From CAUZSN01 sp963582345 (GTDB taxonomy: Bacteria; Planctomycetota; Planctomycetia; Planctomycetales; Planctomycetaceae), in contig CAUZSN010000004.1 in the NCBI GenBank assembly GCA_963582345.1, forward strand, positions 1 through 63,244: 63,244 nt of DNA, given 5' to 3'. The position numbers were made by a program, and so were the translations under genes. Below, in pieces: positions 63,222 through 63,244 of the stretch. Under the pieces are notes generated by a model that was given only the letters and a program-made list of their open reading frames with translations, was not told where the DNA came from and searched no databases. Position 1 is the first letter of the stretch. Every line of letters begins with the position of its first letter.

Positions 63222-63244
63222 CGCGTCAGGATAGAATGTTGGTA

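Overview
The window reads as a chromosomal segment of a planctomycete, probably of the Pirellulales/Planctomycetales type. The clues are a surface protein with an N-terminal LEARTLLT-type motif, an ECF sigma factor of the large planctomycete class fused to an FHA domain, GYF/PH and FHA/GAF/PP2C signalling proteins, HpnE- and HpnN-like hopanoid-related proteins, loose gene packing with many non-coding stretches, and an unusual number of decayed genes. No integrase, insertion sequence, phage gene or CRISPR array was seen, so this looks like core and slowly eroding chromosome. Everything here was read by eye from translations, with no database search.

Layout. 0-14.2 kb: glutamate dehydrogenase, YjbQ, a coiled-coil orphan, a three-gene envelope-glycosylation run (GT2, ArnT-like GT39, membrane-anchored EEP hydrolase), a YHS-tailed secreted protein, ilvE, lolD-lolC/E, lysS and a Trm112-like gene. 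A 50-nt hairpin lies between lolD and ilvE. 14.8-21 kb: CPBP membrane protease, a 979-aa MMPL/RND exporter, mnmA and a stand-alone acyltransferase. 21-25.5 kb: a compact operon for a tungsten/molybdenum aldehyde oxidoreductase of the NAD-linked AorABC type (four-cluster ferredoxin, AOR catalytic subunit, FAD/NAD oxidoreductase) closed by a MoaD/ThiS-like protein. It is divergent from the acyltransferase, and two abutting perfect palindromes lie in the shared control region. 25.6-31.8 kb: an FHA-GAF-PP2C phosphatase, two decayed genes (M28 peptidase, TPR protein), tRNA-Ser(GCU), a GYF-PH protein, a Ser/Thr kinase remnant, the FHA-ECF sigma factor and a sialidase remnant.

31.9-47 kb: a secreted metzincin-like protein with 34 uninterrupted RTX nonapeptides, most with Met where Leu is usual; Cu/Zn superoxide dismutase; trpB-trpA; a decayed YndJ-like gene; folK; a threonine/serine dehydratase; a release-factor-like ribosome rescue protein; an aminotransferase; and the Fe-S assembly set sufS, sufE and mrp. 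47-59 kb: a DUF485/ActP-like symporter pair, tRNA-Arg(CCG), further gene remnants (an unidentified family, a Calx-beta fragment, a beta-CASP nuclease with several lesions), hpnE, a phytanoyl-CoA dioxygenase-like protein and cardiolipin synthase. 59.4-63.2 kb: a rhodanese convergent with selB-selA of the selenocysteine pathway.

The most interesting items are the AorABC-MoaD operon with its palindromic divergent control region, the FHA-ECF sigma fusion just downstream of a broken kinase, the Met-rich RTX metalloprotease, and the concentration of at least seven pseudogenes, several of which keep one readable frame across stop codons.
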